A DNA stretch of 64,000 bases from positions 18,297,922 through 18,361,921 of the forward strand of contig NC_060232.1 in NCBI RefSeq assembly GCF_021155775.2, written 5' to 3'. The DNA comes from Neodiprion pinetum. Lineage: Eukaryota; Arthropoda; Insecta; Hymenoptera; Diprionidae. This document shows, in pieces, positions 9,600-20,697 of the stretch. The position numbers and the translations under genes are program-made. A model generated the notes under the pieces. The model was not told the DNA's origin. It was given only the letters and a program-made list of their open reading frames with translations, and did not search any database. Each line of letters begins with the position of its first letter. Positions within the stretch are counted from its first letter, which is position 1.

Positions 9600-11610
9600 T
9601 GTAACGTGGCATTTCGGTTAGGCGTGCCCGTTACAAGAGACTCCCTGAACCCTGGGCGGGATCCAGGAATCAGGGTATCGAAAATCGAGTCGCTGAATAA
9701 TCCTAGAGAGCGCCAGAACTGGAGTCACGCACCCGAGCTTCGACAGGGTCGAAATGGCGTCTTACGAACAAGATATTACAGGCTTTTGTTTTTTCATTTT
9801 TTTTTTGAGTGCACCGGCTACCCTCCAGCGACCAACTCCGACGCCGAAGATCTTTCGAGGCAAGGCGAAACCGCGGAGATCTCGCGGGAAGGACACCGAG
9901 GCTGCGGAGGGGGAGGCAACGCAGATCCCTGCAGCGCGGGAATCCAAGGCGGACGCGATTCCCGCTGGCGGCCGGCGCGCCGCAGCCTCCCCGCTCACCC
10001 CGCCTGCGCCCAACCAAGGCAACCGCGAGATACCAGCTAGCGACGAGGGAGCACCACCCCGCCCAACCCCAGGACCCCGTAGAGCTGCGCGGGCGACGAC
10101 ATCGCGATCTAACCTTAAGCGCCGCGTAGCGACGACAGGTGCGCGGCAAGTTGCGCAATCCCCAAAATCGATGACAGATCGATTGTTGCGCATTCTTAGG
10201 GTGATGACGTCACGAAGGATTAGCTTGACGAGATCGGCGTTGCGGCCATCCGAGATCACTCGAGTTCTGGCGAACGATTAAGCACCACGTGCGTAGCGAG
10301 AAAGTCCGTGAAGTTTTGTTTTTTTTTTTGGTCGCGCTGTGAAGCTAGAGTTTGCGAGAAAAAATAGACAGTCATGGTCACGAGGGAGTTGGTGGATTCG
10401 TGGCATGGATGTGGAGCGGTAAGCGTTGCTAACCTTCTTGCGAGAAAATCTCGAGAGATAATTAATAACGGCTTGCCGAGGAACGGATAGCCAGTGGAGA
10501 TTGGCGTTAGCGACAGTACTCGAGATTCTTTAGCCGATATTTCTGCTTGGTGACCTTAGCCTGAGTTGCGCGTACGGAAGTAACGTTAATTTTGGGTGAT
10601 CGAGGAGGTCGAGTCGAGTCACGGGTTGAGCCGAGACATTATTGTTTCGAGTTTGAGTATAACCGAATTCCGTTACACGGGGTCACTTCAACTTAGTCCG
10701 ACACAGCCTCATTTCTCGTATAGGTCGCGATCAGTCTAACGGGGAGCATTCGAATTCGCGACCGCGTCCCGCCGTCGCGGAGAGAGTTGAGCTCGGGTGC
10801 GTGCTAACAAGAATATCCTTTTGTAGAGGATAGTCGTGGGTGACGCGACGAGCCCCGTTTCCGTTTGGCTTTTGGTATAATCTGTCAGCAATAAGTTGGC
10901 GATCAGCGCCCGAAGGCCTAAGCAATTTGATTTTTTTTCCGTTTGTTTGATTTATTGCCGATCGCGGACAGCGTCGGCCGAGAATTCGGTTCCATTTCCG
11001 TCAAGGGGTTTAGCATTAAGTTGGCGATTAGCGCCATTCTGTAGAGGACGATCGCGCGCAGCGCGTCGGGTCCTATTTTGTTTATGGTTTTTTTTTTGTG
11101 TATAAATTAGCGGTTATGATTAGTACAGCGACTAGCGCACGTAGGCCGTAGAGGTCCTGTGGATCCATTCATTTTTTTAATTTATTATTCTGTTTGCTCT
11201 TTCCTTTTTTTTTTCTCTAAAGCTAAGCATTTGCGTTTGGAATCGCGAGGACAAACGTTTGCAGTATTGTTATTATTTTTATTTTTATTTTTTTGTATTA
11301 TCGCTATTTTGAAATATATTGTCTAATTTTATTCTTTCTTTGTGAAATAACTTGTTGGCGTACGTGTGACGTATCTCTCTCTACCCCAAAAATTACCCCT
11401 CCCCTCGCCGCGGTGCTGAGCTACCGAGTATATGGTCGCGGTACATCGTATTACCGATTTCGAGGCGTGTTGATCACGCCAGGCGCCCAACAAATTTCGC
11501 GGTATTGTTTCAGGTTCAGGGTACATCGTGGACGCCGATTTATTGTGCACGCGGTAAGTTCTCGGTCATCTTCTCCGAGTGACCGAGGAGCGGGAAAAAT
11601 CCACGTCACA
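9600..11610 (+). repeat. 3' LTR of the long-LTR Ty3/Gypsy element
   Basis: The unit starts TGTAAC straight after the polypurine tract and ends GTCACA. Solo copies of the same family at 45599-47327 and 61360-63189 share both termini and much of the interior. It has several T runs and a duplicated module starting AAGTTGGCGAT at about 10890 and 11018. A conserved GGCGCCCAAC, resembling the core of a tRNA-Lys primer site, lies about 130 bp before the end in all three LTRs. Open frames inside it are not recognisable proteins. Confidence 0.85.
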
Positions 11611-12023
11611 ACCCATATATTATGTAAGTATTCTATAGCCTATTTTTTCATTACTATCTGTGACTTGCACTCGTGACGTACTACTTTCCATAGTTTGCGC
11701 GTTCTATAGAATTTATTCAGTCATACAATGTATACAATGCTCGATGCCTTGTTATGATAATTATTTTCTCTATCAAGACTACTGTCATGTTTCACTTATA
11801 CTGTTTCAATTTAATTTCTATGAGATCTTTTTCATACAAATTTCGTGATGATGTTTATTGATTCCAAACGAGGTTAATTTTACCTCTACCATTTTATATT
11901 ATTGTCTATCAATCTGTATTTATTTGGTGCAAACCCGATCATGGTTGGGAGGTAGGGATGGGCTAGGTGGGTCTCTGTTTGATAGCGACCTCCACGTGGT
12001 GAGACCTGGGAGATTGATGATAA
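11611..12023. other. AT-rich spacer between two LTR elements, no gene
   Basis: No open frame with recognisable content is present. It separates the 3' LTR of the first element from the 5' LTR of the mdg1/412-like element. Confidence 0.6.
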
Positions 12024-12324
12024 TGTTACAAAGGGTGAAATCACCCGTTTTGTCCCCTTTCAAATGATCTAGTAGTCATCATAGATAAAAGACGTTTATA
12101 AACCTCTTACGTCTTTAAAAAGAATGAGGTTGCTGCGTCAACCGACATTATTGTAAAAACAGTCAGTCTCTAGACTTTAAAAAGAGAACTTCGTGACCAA
12201 ATACATCTATTTTTTTTCTATAATATTTCTTGTTCGTGAGACTTCTTTGGCTCGGCGTTCGCTTAAATCGCACAGAGAACTCTTTGATTCTCTTAGACCT
12301 TTCTAAATTTCTCCCGTTGTTACA
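12024..12324 (+). repeat. 5' LTR of the mdg1/412-like element
   Basis: TGTTAC start and GTTACA end, followed after one T by the tRNA-Leu-type primer site. It is nearly identical to 18177-18477, and its first part also matches the LTR at 51478-51756. Confidence 0.93.
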
Positions 12325-12395
12325 TTGGTGTCAGAAACGGGATCTCTTTTGTGCCATTTGAGTGGATTTTGAGTGAAAAGAAGTATACAAAAAAA

Positions 12396-13997
12396 ATGCA
12401 AAGTTCTCCTCTGACGAGAGCATCACGCGCGGAGCGACGGGCTGCCGGACGCGTTTCGTCGTGCCAGCGCTCTCCTGAACCGGCGTTTCCTCCCGTTTCT
12501 CTTCGTTCGGAAGCTCAGGTTCAGCCCCAGCCCCAACTAGCTCTCTTGGCAGAGCTCATCCAGGGAAACCAAGATTTACTGATGCGTCAGATTCAGCAGC
12601 AACAACAACATTAACAACTGCTACAACAGCAGCAACAAGAACAGCAGAATCTTCTGCACGAACTCCTCTCGCAACAGCGTCAGCAACAAGAGATCGTGTC
12701 CCAGGCGCTGATTGGGATCCTGCAAGGTGTGCAGAGGCTACAGGAGCGGCCGCAGGAACTCTCATTTCGCCCAATCCCATCCCCAGGTAGAAGGACTTCT
12801 CTTCCTTCAGTCCTGGTCCCAGCAAGGAGGACCTCCATTCATTCAATTCCGGATCAATCAAGGTCTGTCGCCATTTACGGGGGAGGCAAAATTCCCCCTG
12901 TTGCTAAAAATTTTCCACCTGCTCATGTCTCGCGACAAGCTCAGGTTAGCTCTTTTTCGCGATGCCAGGATGTTCCGTCACGTGATATTTCGGAAGTAGT
13001 TGAGCTTCCTGTCGCGTCGTCTCATCCTAGCGTGGATATTCAGTCAGAGTTCTTGGCCTTTTTAAAATCGCGCGGAACTGTCAATGTTCTCCCTTCGCAG
13101 ACTCAGAGCTCGTTCGGACTCAATCAGGTCTCTGTACCTCCCGCGAGTATTGTAGAGTTGCCCTCGAAACAATCGAATTTGAAGCCCGGTTCGTATGACG
13201 GTTCGTCTGCTTGGAGTCTATACGAACGTCAGTTCAACATGATTAGTAAGGTTAATGGTTGGAATCCGTCCCAGAAAGCAGCTAATTTGACAGCGTCTTT
13301 GTCTGGTCCGGCCTTGGTAGTTCTTGAATCGCTTTCAGATTCGGATTCTGAAAATTTCGACAGCATTTGTGCGGCTCTTAAACTCCGGTTTGGCGAAGAA
13401 CATCTTTCCAAACTTTATTTTACTCAGTTTGAAAATAGACGTCAAGGGCCCAAGGAAGATTTAGCCTCTCTCGGAAATGACATCGAACGTCTCGCTCGAC
13501 ATTCCCTCACTGATTGTGCAGAAAAAGCTAGAGATCAGATAGCTCGGGCGAAATTCATTAATGCGATTCGGAATCCGGAGCTTCGGTATCATCTGAGACT
13601 CGCAGCTCCAACTTCTCTACATGAAGCAATTATTAAGGGCTTAGAATTAGAAGCCATAAACGAGGCGGATTTAGGTTCGCATCAACTTCATCGATTGAGC
13701 CAAGCTGAACCTTCAGAAAATTCTTCGTCCCGTCCTTCAGTCAATCAGCCTAGCTCAGATTCTCTTCCAGGAAGGAAAAATAGTGGTTTCTCTCGTTACA
13801 ATAGATCAAACTCCAACCGGCCTGTCTCAGAGTGCCAGTTTTGCGGCGTAAAAGGACATGTCGCGAAGAATTGTTTCAAACTCGACCGTCAGTTGAAGAC
13901 TGCGGAAGATTCGTGGCGCAAAAATGTCTCCAAGAGGGCTCCCTCTAATCCGGTTTGGGCAGCGCGACCTTCTGTTTCTCAGAATTCGGGAAACTAG
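12396..13997 (+). pseudogene. gag: Gag of the mdg1/412-like element, one early stop
   Basis: The frame is about 534 codons, broken once by TAA at 12612, where the surrounding CAA repeats suggest CAA became TAA. A Gln-rich, probably coiled-coil region (about residues 45-110) precedes the gag core, and a single CCHC knuckle (CQFCGVKGHVAKNC) closes the protein. The ATG at 12396 is preferred because the upstream ATG at 12351 lies closer to the primer site and adds only a short leader peptide; either could be used. It overlaps the protease frame (open from 13955) in the -1 direction. Confidence 0.8.
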
Positions 13998-16900
13998 CTA
14001 CCGATGTTTCGAAAGGGCGGATATCATCGGTTTCTTCCAAGTTTCTTAGCCCTATTGCTTCACAGTTCGTGGTTAGAGGCCTGCGTCGTACCGGCCTATA
14101 TGCTAAAGGTTCCGTTAACGGACTAAGTTGTTTGTGGGTGATAGATACTGGAGCCGAAATTTTCGTTGTTCGTCCTGATATGATTTCGTCTCTTGCTTCA
14201 ATTAATCCTTCTGTGTCTATTCGCACTGCTACCGGAGCAACTACCCCTGTCGTAGGTGAGATGGTCGTGCAGGTAACAGTACCAGATTGTGTTCTATCCC
14301 CGCATGAAGTTCTAGTAGCTGACATAGAAGATGAAGGCATTTTAGGCGTAGATTTTCTTTCCGCTCACAACTGCGTCATTTCTACCGGGGATTCGACTCT
14401 CTGTTCTGGTTACCGTAAAATCAACCTCAAACGTCTAGGTTTATTAACTCTTCTGAACAGAAAGAAACCCTCTCGTCTTTGCGCGTTTTAGAACATGTGT
14501 CGGACTCTTTAGTCGTTCCTTCTTAACTCACGGAACTCTTTACTAGGTCTTCTAAAGATTTAGATATCGCTCAGACTAACAGTCTCGTTTGCTTTTTTAA
14601 CGATTTTGAAGAGACTTTTGCTAAAGACTCTGCCGACATCGGGAGATGTACCATAGCTAAGCATTCGATAGATGTAGGGAATAACGCTCCGATTAAACAG
14701 GCAGCTAGACGGCTTCCTTTAAACGGTCGCAGGGAAGTTGAAAAATTAGTAGAGGATATGAGAACAGCAGATGTTATTGAGCCGTCTTCTAGTCCGTGGG
14801 CTTCTCCCATTGTCTTGGTCAATAAAAAAGATGGTTCCAAGAGGTTTTGTATAGATTATTGGAAGTTGAACGAGATCACCAAGAAAGATGCGTATCCACT
14901 TCCTCAGATAGGGGATACCCTTGATTTAATTTCTGGTGCCCGTTGGCTCTCTACGATTGATTTACAGAGTGGTTATTGACAAGTCGAAATGAATCCGTTA
15001 GACAAAGCGAAAACAGCTTTTGTCACAGGGTTAGGTGGACTTTGGCAATTTAAAGTTATGCCTTTTGGCCTTTGTAATGCACCAGCTACCTTCGAAAGAG
15101 CGATGGAATTCGCCCTTCAAGGTCTGACTGGCAAGATTTGTTTAGTTTATCTCGATGACATCATTGTGTTTGGTAAGACTTTTGATGAGGAATTGAAAAA
15201 TTTTAAGCAGGTTTTTAGTCGTTTATTCCAAGCTGGTCTAAAAATAAGTCCCAAAAAATGTCATTTTTTCAAAAAGGAAGTATCTTTTCTCGGACACGTC
15301 GTTTCAGCGGAAGGTGTTAAGACAGATCCTTCTAAAATAGAAAAGGTCTTGAATTAGCCTCGTCCCAATTCAAAAGCAAAGGTTCAAAGTTTCTTAGGAC
15401 TTTGTACTTATTACAGACGTTTCGTTAAGTGCTTTGCTTCTATAGCAAGACCCCTCCATGCTCTTACAGGAATTAAAGTTGTTTTTGATTGGACTTCCGA
15501 ATGCGAAGGAGCCTTTGTTCTCCTTAAAAAATTAGTAACTTCGTCACCGATATTAGCTTATCCCATCTCCGATTCTCAATTCATCGTAGATTCTGACGCT
15601 TCTCTCTGTGGTATAGGTGGGGTTTTATCTCAAATTCAGGATAACCAAGAGCGCGTTATTAGTTATTTCAGTCGGGTCTTGTCTAAACCGGAACGCAATT
15701 ATTGTGTTACCCGTAGGGAATTATTAGCGATGGTAAGATCTATTTGCCATTTCCATCATTATCTTTATGGAAGGAAATTTTTGATTCGGACAGACAATGC
15801 TTCCTTAACTTGGCTTCTTTCGTTCAAATCACCTGAAGGCCAAGTACCTCGATGGTTGGAGAGGTTAGGTCAATATGACTTCGAAATTAAACACCGTCCC
15901 GGAGTTCTGCATGGTAATGCTGATACACTTTCTCGTCGTCCGTGCGGGGACGATTGCAAACAGTGCTCTCGTTTAAATAAACAGCTAGATCCCTCGCTTA
16001 ACGTTCGTCAAATTTCTCTCGTTGAAAATAAAGAAGACTGGATCATCGCTCAGGGGAAAGATTCAGATCTCCTCCTAGTTCGGAATTGGAAATCCACAGG
16101 AGTCAGGCCTCAGTGGGAAGAAATATCTTCTATGAGTCAGTCTTTGAAAATTTACTGGGCGCAGTGGGACCCCTTGTTTCTCCTCGATCAGTTGCTTTAT
16201 AGGAAATGGGAATCACCTGACTCCAGGTCGGTACGTTGGCAGCTTCTGGTTCCTAGAGAAAAGATAGCCGAGATTTTGTCAAACTTTCATGATTGACCTG
16301 TAGGTGGCCATTTCGCTTCTAATAAGACTTTAGGTAGGATCAGAGAAAGGTATTTTTGGGCTCACTGCCGAGCTGACGTTGGAAATTGGTGCAGAACTTG
16401 CCCGGTTTGTTTAGCCAAGAAGAGACCTCGTGAAAAAGAGAAGAGCTCTCTTCAAATATATAACGTAGGAGCTCCATTTGAAAGAGTCGCAATGGATATC
16501 CTAGGCCCTCTTCCTCTTTCTAGGTCAGGAAATCGGTATGCCCTGGTGATAGCAGATTATTTTACAAAGTGGTTGGAAGTAGTTCCAATTCCGAATCAAG
16601 AAGCTAGCACCGTTGCTCGAGCTTTCGTTCGAGAATTCGTCTGTCGTTACGGAGCTCCTCTTGAATTACACACAGATCAGGGTCGAAATTTTGAGTCAAA
16701 TTTGATGAAGGAGTTCCTTCAAATTTTAGGGATTAGAAAAACTCGTACCACCGCTTTGCATTCGCAGTCTAATGCAATGGTAGAAGGATTGAATAGGACG
16801 CCTCTTCGTTATCTTTCTTCTTTCGTTGATCAGGATCAGAAAGATTGGGATGAGTGGATTCCCTTATTTCTTTTATCGTATCGCTCTGCGATTCACGATA

Positions 16901-17346
16901 CTACCGGTTTTTCTCCAGCTATGACGTTGACAGGTCGGGATCTTCGACTTCCGTCAAATTTAGAAAAGGGCGTCAATCCTTCCGTGGCTTCGTCCCAGGT
17001 GTATTTTAATTCCGTTTTCCGTCAAAAACTGGACGAGGTTCATGAATCCGCTGGGGAAAAAATTCGTATGGTCTCCGATAAGACTAAGGATCGTTATGAT
17101 ATTAGAGCTAGAAATTTAAAATTTGAGAATGGAGATTCCGTTTGGTTATTTCAACCTCGTCGGCAAGAAGGGCGTTGTCCCAAACTCCAAAGTAATTGGG
17201 AAGGTCCTTATTTTATTGTTGACCGGATTAACGACCTTGTTTTCAGAATTAGACGTTCCCCTCGTTCGAAATCCACAGTCGTTCATCTGGATCGCTTAGC
17301 TCCTTATCAGTCGAGAGCATCGTTTCAGTTGCTCTCTGAAGGTTAG
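13955..17346 (+). pseudogene. pol: Pol of the mdg1/412-like element (PR-RT-RH-IN)
   Basis: Protease (13955-14440) has the active site DTGAE and a downstream ILGVDFL motif. The frame changes by one base near 14440, then RT, RNase H and integrase stay in one frame to 17346. RT has the intact box YLDD (about 15148-15159). RNase H ends near a KHRPG motif. Integrase has Cys ligands CRTCPVC and catalytic MDILG, HTDQG and MVEGL residues. Stops lie near 14524, 14977, 15355 and 16294; the ones at 14977 and 15355 replace Trp (TGG to TGA/TAG). Confidence 0.88.
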
Positions 17347-18176
17347 AAAGTTCGTTGACAGGTTAAGGTTAGTTCGATGTTGTTCGATTCGGGAAATTTT
17401 GATACATCGATTTCTCTGGCTTGAAGGGTGTTTCGGTTCTGCGCTTTAATGAAGTAGTGAGCGTTTGGTCGATTCTCTTTTTTTTTGTTTCTAACCAATA
17501 AATCAGTTTCTTCGAGTTTTTGTAGATTTTCCCTGACGAATCTTCCGTCTTTGGCTGTTCCCGATGTTACCTCCAGCTGTACTGTTTGTCCGGTCTTAGC
17601 CTGGGTTCTCCAGATATTCAGATAATCAGATATTCAGATCGTTCCGTTTCTTTGATTGAATGAGTTATAAATCCAATCAATCGCGTATTTTTCCCCTAAA
17701 TTTGCTTAGCAAATTGGGAATCATACGCTTCCTCTCACTTTTGTCCTCCCAACTCTAGGGTGTGCTGTGTCTGGAGGAAACCCCGGGTCGGTTCACCTGT
17801 CCTTATCTTGGTCCCCGCAAGAACTTTGGAAGAAAATTTCTTCCTCTGAGATCTCTTCTGTCTCCTGCCCTTCGGTCTGTCTCGTGTCTTCGGCCAAGGA
17901 ATCTCATGAAGAACTCACTAACTCACCCTTAACACTTACCTTTATAAAACAAGGCACACAAATTTTGAAATTCAATTGAACGCTCAACTATCTGCTCAAG
18001 GTTTTCTGTGGTTTACCTTGACATTGTGGGCAAATGCCAGATAGTAAAAAGGGAGTCTTTTAATTTTTAGAGCCACAGCTCCAACTCACCTTCGAGCACT
18101 GACTGCTAGATCACTTTTTTTTGTAATTGTTTATCTTTTCCGAGTCGGGTCGACTCTTTTCCTCGAGAGGGAGTAA
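17347..18176 (+). other. 3' untranslated region of the mdg1/412-like element
   Basis: Non-coding stretch between pol and the 3' LTR. Parts at about 17740-17800 and 17930-18120 are conserved in the deleted relative at 49.2-51.8 kb. It holds the hairpin listed at 17987-18045 and ends with the purine-rich GAGAGGGAGTAA just before the LTR. Confidence 0.7.
17987..18045 (+). promoter_or_regulatory. Conserved nested hairpin upstream of the polypurine tract
   Basis: An outer 8 bp stem (ACTATCTG 17987-17994 with CAGATAGT 18038-18045) encloses an inner 7 bp stem (TCAAGGT 17996-18002 with ACCTTGA 18015-18021). The same fold occurs at 51290-51348 in a relative that has lost all of pol. A role in packaging, export or plus-strand priming is inference. 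Confidence 0.55.
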
Positions 18177-18477
18177 TGTTACTAAGGGTGAAATCACCCG
18201 TTTTGTCCCCTTTCAAATGATCTAGTAGTCATCATAGATAAAAGACGTTTATAAACCTCTTACGTCTCTAAAAAGAATGAGGTTGCTGCGTCAACCGACA
18301 TTATTGTAAAAACAGTCAGTCTCTAGACTTTAAAAAGAGAACTTCGTGACCAAATACATCTATTTTCTTTCTAAAATATTCCTTGTTCGTGAGACTTCTT
18401 TGGTTCGGCGTTCGCTTAAATCGCACAGAGAACTCTTTGATTCTCTTAGACCTTTCTAAATTTCCCCCGTTGTTACA
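18177..18477 (+). repeat. 3' LTR of the mdg1/412-like element
   Basis: Same 301 bp length and ends as the 5' LTR, with a few substitutions concentrated near a T-rich stretch. Confidence 0.93.
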
Positions 18478-20163
18478 ATATTTTCGTTGTTATATCATGA
18501 ATTTGCTTACAGATATTCGTTGCAATTTCCAATTTAAAATGACCTGTGACGACGTCTGGCCGGTATTCGTAAATAGTTACGTATTATTTTCGAGACTGTA
18601 TTAGGAACAGCTCTCAGCCGATCAAGCTATGCTTTGAGTTGACTCAAGACAGTCTTGCAAATCGAACCTGACTACGAATACCGGCTATTAGACTATTACC
18701 AGTCACGTGATCGCATTGCGTAGAAATACGGACGCCACCGCGCCGGCGAATATAATTTTCGTTGAAATATTAAGAATGTATATCTATATCAACATATGTA
18801 TAAGGAATTCTACGTCGCGTCAATCAAAAAATGACCTTGTATTTTTTCAATCTATTCATACTTTTTTTCACAAGAAATAAAGGTACACAGAATCGATACG
18901 CATTTTGGTGTTCGTCTGAATTATGTTTGTTTTCGAAAGTTACAAGACAATCATTCAATTTTGATGCAAAACGAGCGCGCTTATATCCGGTTTTATTCGA
19001 CGTACAGACATCATTTACAGTGCTTTCGGAAGGTGAACGAATAAGCTTTCATAAAAAAAATGCAGTGTTGAATATTATTAAAAATCCCAATTTTTATAAA
19101 CAATTCAAATGTTTGACGATTTTTACCTCATTTATGACAAGTTTTCGAATTATAAAAAAAATAGTTTCGGGTTCCTTATTAAATTCTGAATTACTAGTAA
19201 ATTTTTCAAGAGGAATCTGAAAGGAGTCTACTTTTTTTTTCTATTATTCATCAGGTGCTGCGTCGTGCCGGGTGCGACACACTGGGCTGTTTAAAAGCAT
19301 TTTAAACCGCATGCCCGTGAGGGGTGGAAGAGGCTAGCCCGCGTTACCCGCCTCACTCCGGCGACAGCTCGGCTGCTCCGTCTCACTTGTTTCTTTACTC
19401 TCTCTCGCCACGGTTAACGCGGGAAGCGGAGTAGCCCGCGCTTTCTAGCTAGGCAACGCCCTTAAGTGTGAGTGTGTGTGAATGAGATCGGGAAAAAACA
19501 TTGTGAATTGGCATGAAAACGTTTTTATATGCAACAATTTCTTGCCGTGTATTTCAAAATATTCATATGTGTACAATTCATCGCATGAGTATTATATTAG
19601 GCAGAAAATATTTGGTTCAATGATTCTTCAGTTGAAAACATCATTTTTTGTCATTCAAAGTAAAACGAAGTGTAGAAACAGCCGAAAATGACGAAAATAA
19701 CGGTTTTTCGTAATTTCCGGTCTGTTCCGCCAATTTGTAAAAAATCAAAAAAAATAGAATGTGTTCTTCGAGTCAAAATACATTTAAAGTATGCAGTTGA
19801 AATTTGTGTCTACCTTAGTTGTCGAGCAAAAAAGTGTCTAAGCAATTTGGCAATTTTTCTGGCAGGGGAGGGACTGTTGAAAAAAACTGAAAAAAATCAA
19901 GTCGAAAGAACTCTATTTCCGCTATACACTGTATATTTTTCGTAAGGATCCGTTGACTTGGCGAAAAGTTAGAAAATAAAGACGAAAAACTGGGGGTTCT
20001 GGGGTGGTAAGGCCAGCAGTAGGGGTGAGTGGGCCAAAATTTATGTCAAGCAATTTTTTTTTGACTGTATGAACATAATAAAACCACAATCAGCACAAAA
20101 GGTTGAGTGGGCCAAATCACTATTCTTATCCGGCAATAGCCTTTCCACCGTGCCCTCCCCCCC
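18478..20163. other. AT-rich non-coding DNA with two foldback stretches
   Basis: No convincing gene. An open frame at 18831-19220 (129 codons) has no recognisable domain. A nested inverted repeat lies at 18560-18684. A GC-rich patch at about 19255-19465 contains CCCGCGTTACCC and, some 100 bp on, GGTTAACGCGGG, near-perfect inverted copies. Open frames at 19482-19945 are AT-rich and unremarkable. Confidence 0.5.
18560..18684. repeat. Nested inverted repeat, 125 bp
   Basis: Outer arms CCGGTATTCGTA (18560-18571) and TACGAATACCGG (18673-18684) are perfect. Inner arms AGACTGT (18593-18599) and ACAGTCT (18649-18655) are also perfect. The whole unit could fold as one long hairpin; it may be a remnant of a small foldback element. 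Confidence 0.5.
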
Positions 20164-20697
20164 CACCCCTGAAAAGTTTGTTTAGGTTTTAAAAGATTAT
20201 CAATGGTGAAAGTTCTGCTTGATGTGGAAGATCGCGCTCGTTCGATTCTTCTCCTTTTTCACATTTTTTTCAATCCACGAAGAAACACATTGTAGCACTT
20301 GAATTATTATTTCTTCCCTGATATTTATATTTTACCCAAAGATCACAAAGCATAATACAACAACGTATCAAATGGGAATCTTATTTTTCCAAATCAACAG
20401 CTTATATCAAATTATAACTACCTAATGAGAATGAATTAATAATCAAGAAGTCGTCACATAGCCATATCAAATATCAACTGGAGACACAATATTACAAGCG
20501 TGAGTCTTCTTTATGACATAAATTGATGTTATAATTCATTAAAGCAATCGCAAACAAAAACGTATTCACTATATGTCAAAAATTCAAAAAAATTTATGAA
20601 AGTTGAAAGTCAAGTGAACGCGATCTCCCACATAATATCAGACACTCATCTTTCCGCGGAATCTTTCTTCTAACCTAAACAAACTTTTTGAGGGGTG
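20164..20697. mobile_element. Candidate MITE, 534 bp, ~25 bp terminal inverted repeats
   Basis: The left end (20164-20188) starts CACCCCTGAAAAGTTTG. The right end (20672-20697) is its inverted copy with one substitution and one extra base. The interior is AT-rich and non-coding, as expected for a non-autonomous DNA transposon. A clean target duplication could not be read because the left flank is a C run. Confidence 0.6.

Larger units (their letters stand above)
2437..11610 (+). mobile_element. Ty3/Gypsy retrotransposon with ~2 kb LTR, 5' LTR missing
   Basis: Reading left to right: a primer-site-like motif, a T-rich leader, gag, pol, about 1 kb of 3' untranslated sequence, an AGGGGGGGGAG polypurine tract (9588-9598) and a 2,011 bp 3' LTR. 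The expected 5' LTR is absent; the inverted pol fragment occupies its place, ending about 17 bp before the primer site. The tRNA-Lys-like primer site and long LTR recall the Osvaldo/Ulysses lineage, but that placement is inference. The copy is dead: gag and pol carry many stops, RT has YLYD, and a SINE sits at the gag-pol junction. Confidence 0.85.
12024..18477 (+). mobile_element. Complete mdg1/412-like Ty3/Gypsy retrotransposon
   Basis: The element is bounded by two 301 bp LTRs (12024-12324 and 18177-18477), both starting TGTTAC and ending GTTACA, that differ at only a handful of sites. The primer site TGGTGTCAGAAACGGGATC begins at 12326 and matches a tRNA-Leu 3' end. Gag, protease, RT-RNase H and integrase follow in the usual order. 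The flanking tetramers (ATAA, ATAT) match imperfectly. RT keeps YLDD, but one frameshift and several stops make this copy non-autonomous. Confidence 0.9.

Noticed and set aside
9754..10281. Overlapping 150-178 codon frames inside the long LTR
   Set aside because: All lie within GC-rich LTR sequence; the copy at 61.4-61.9 kb does not keep one frame intact, so they are probably not genes.
18831..19220. A 129-codon open frame
   Set aside because: AT-rich composition, no domain, no splice or promoter context.
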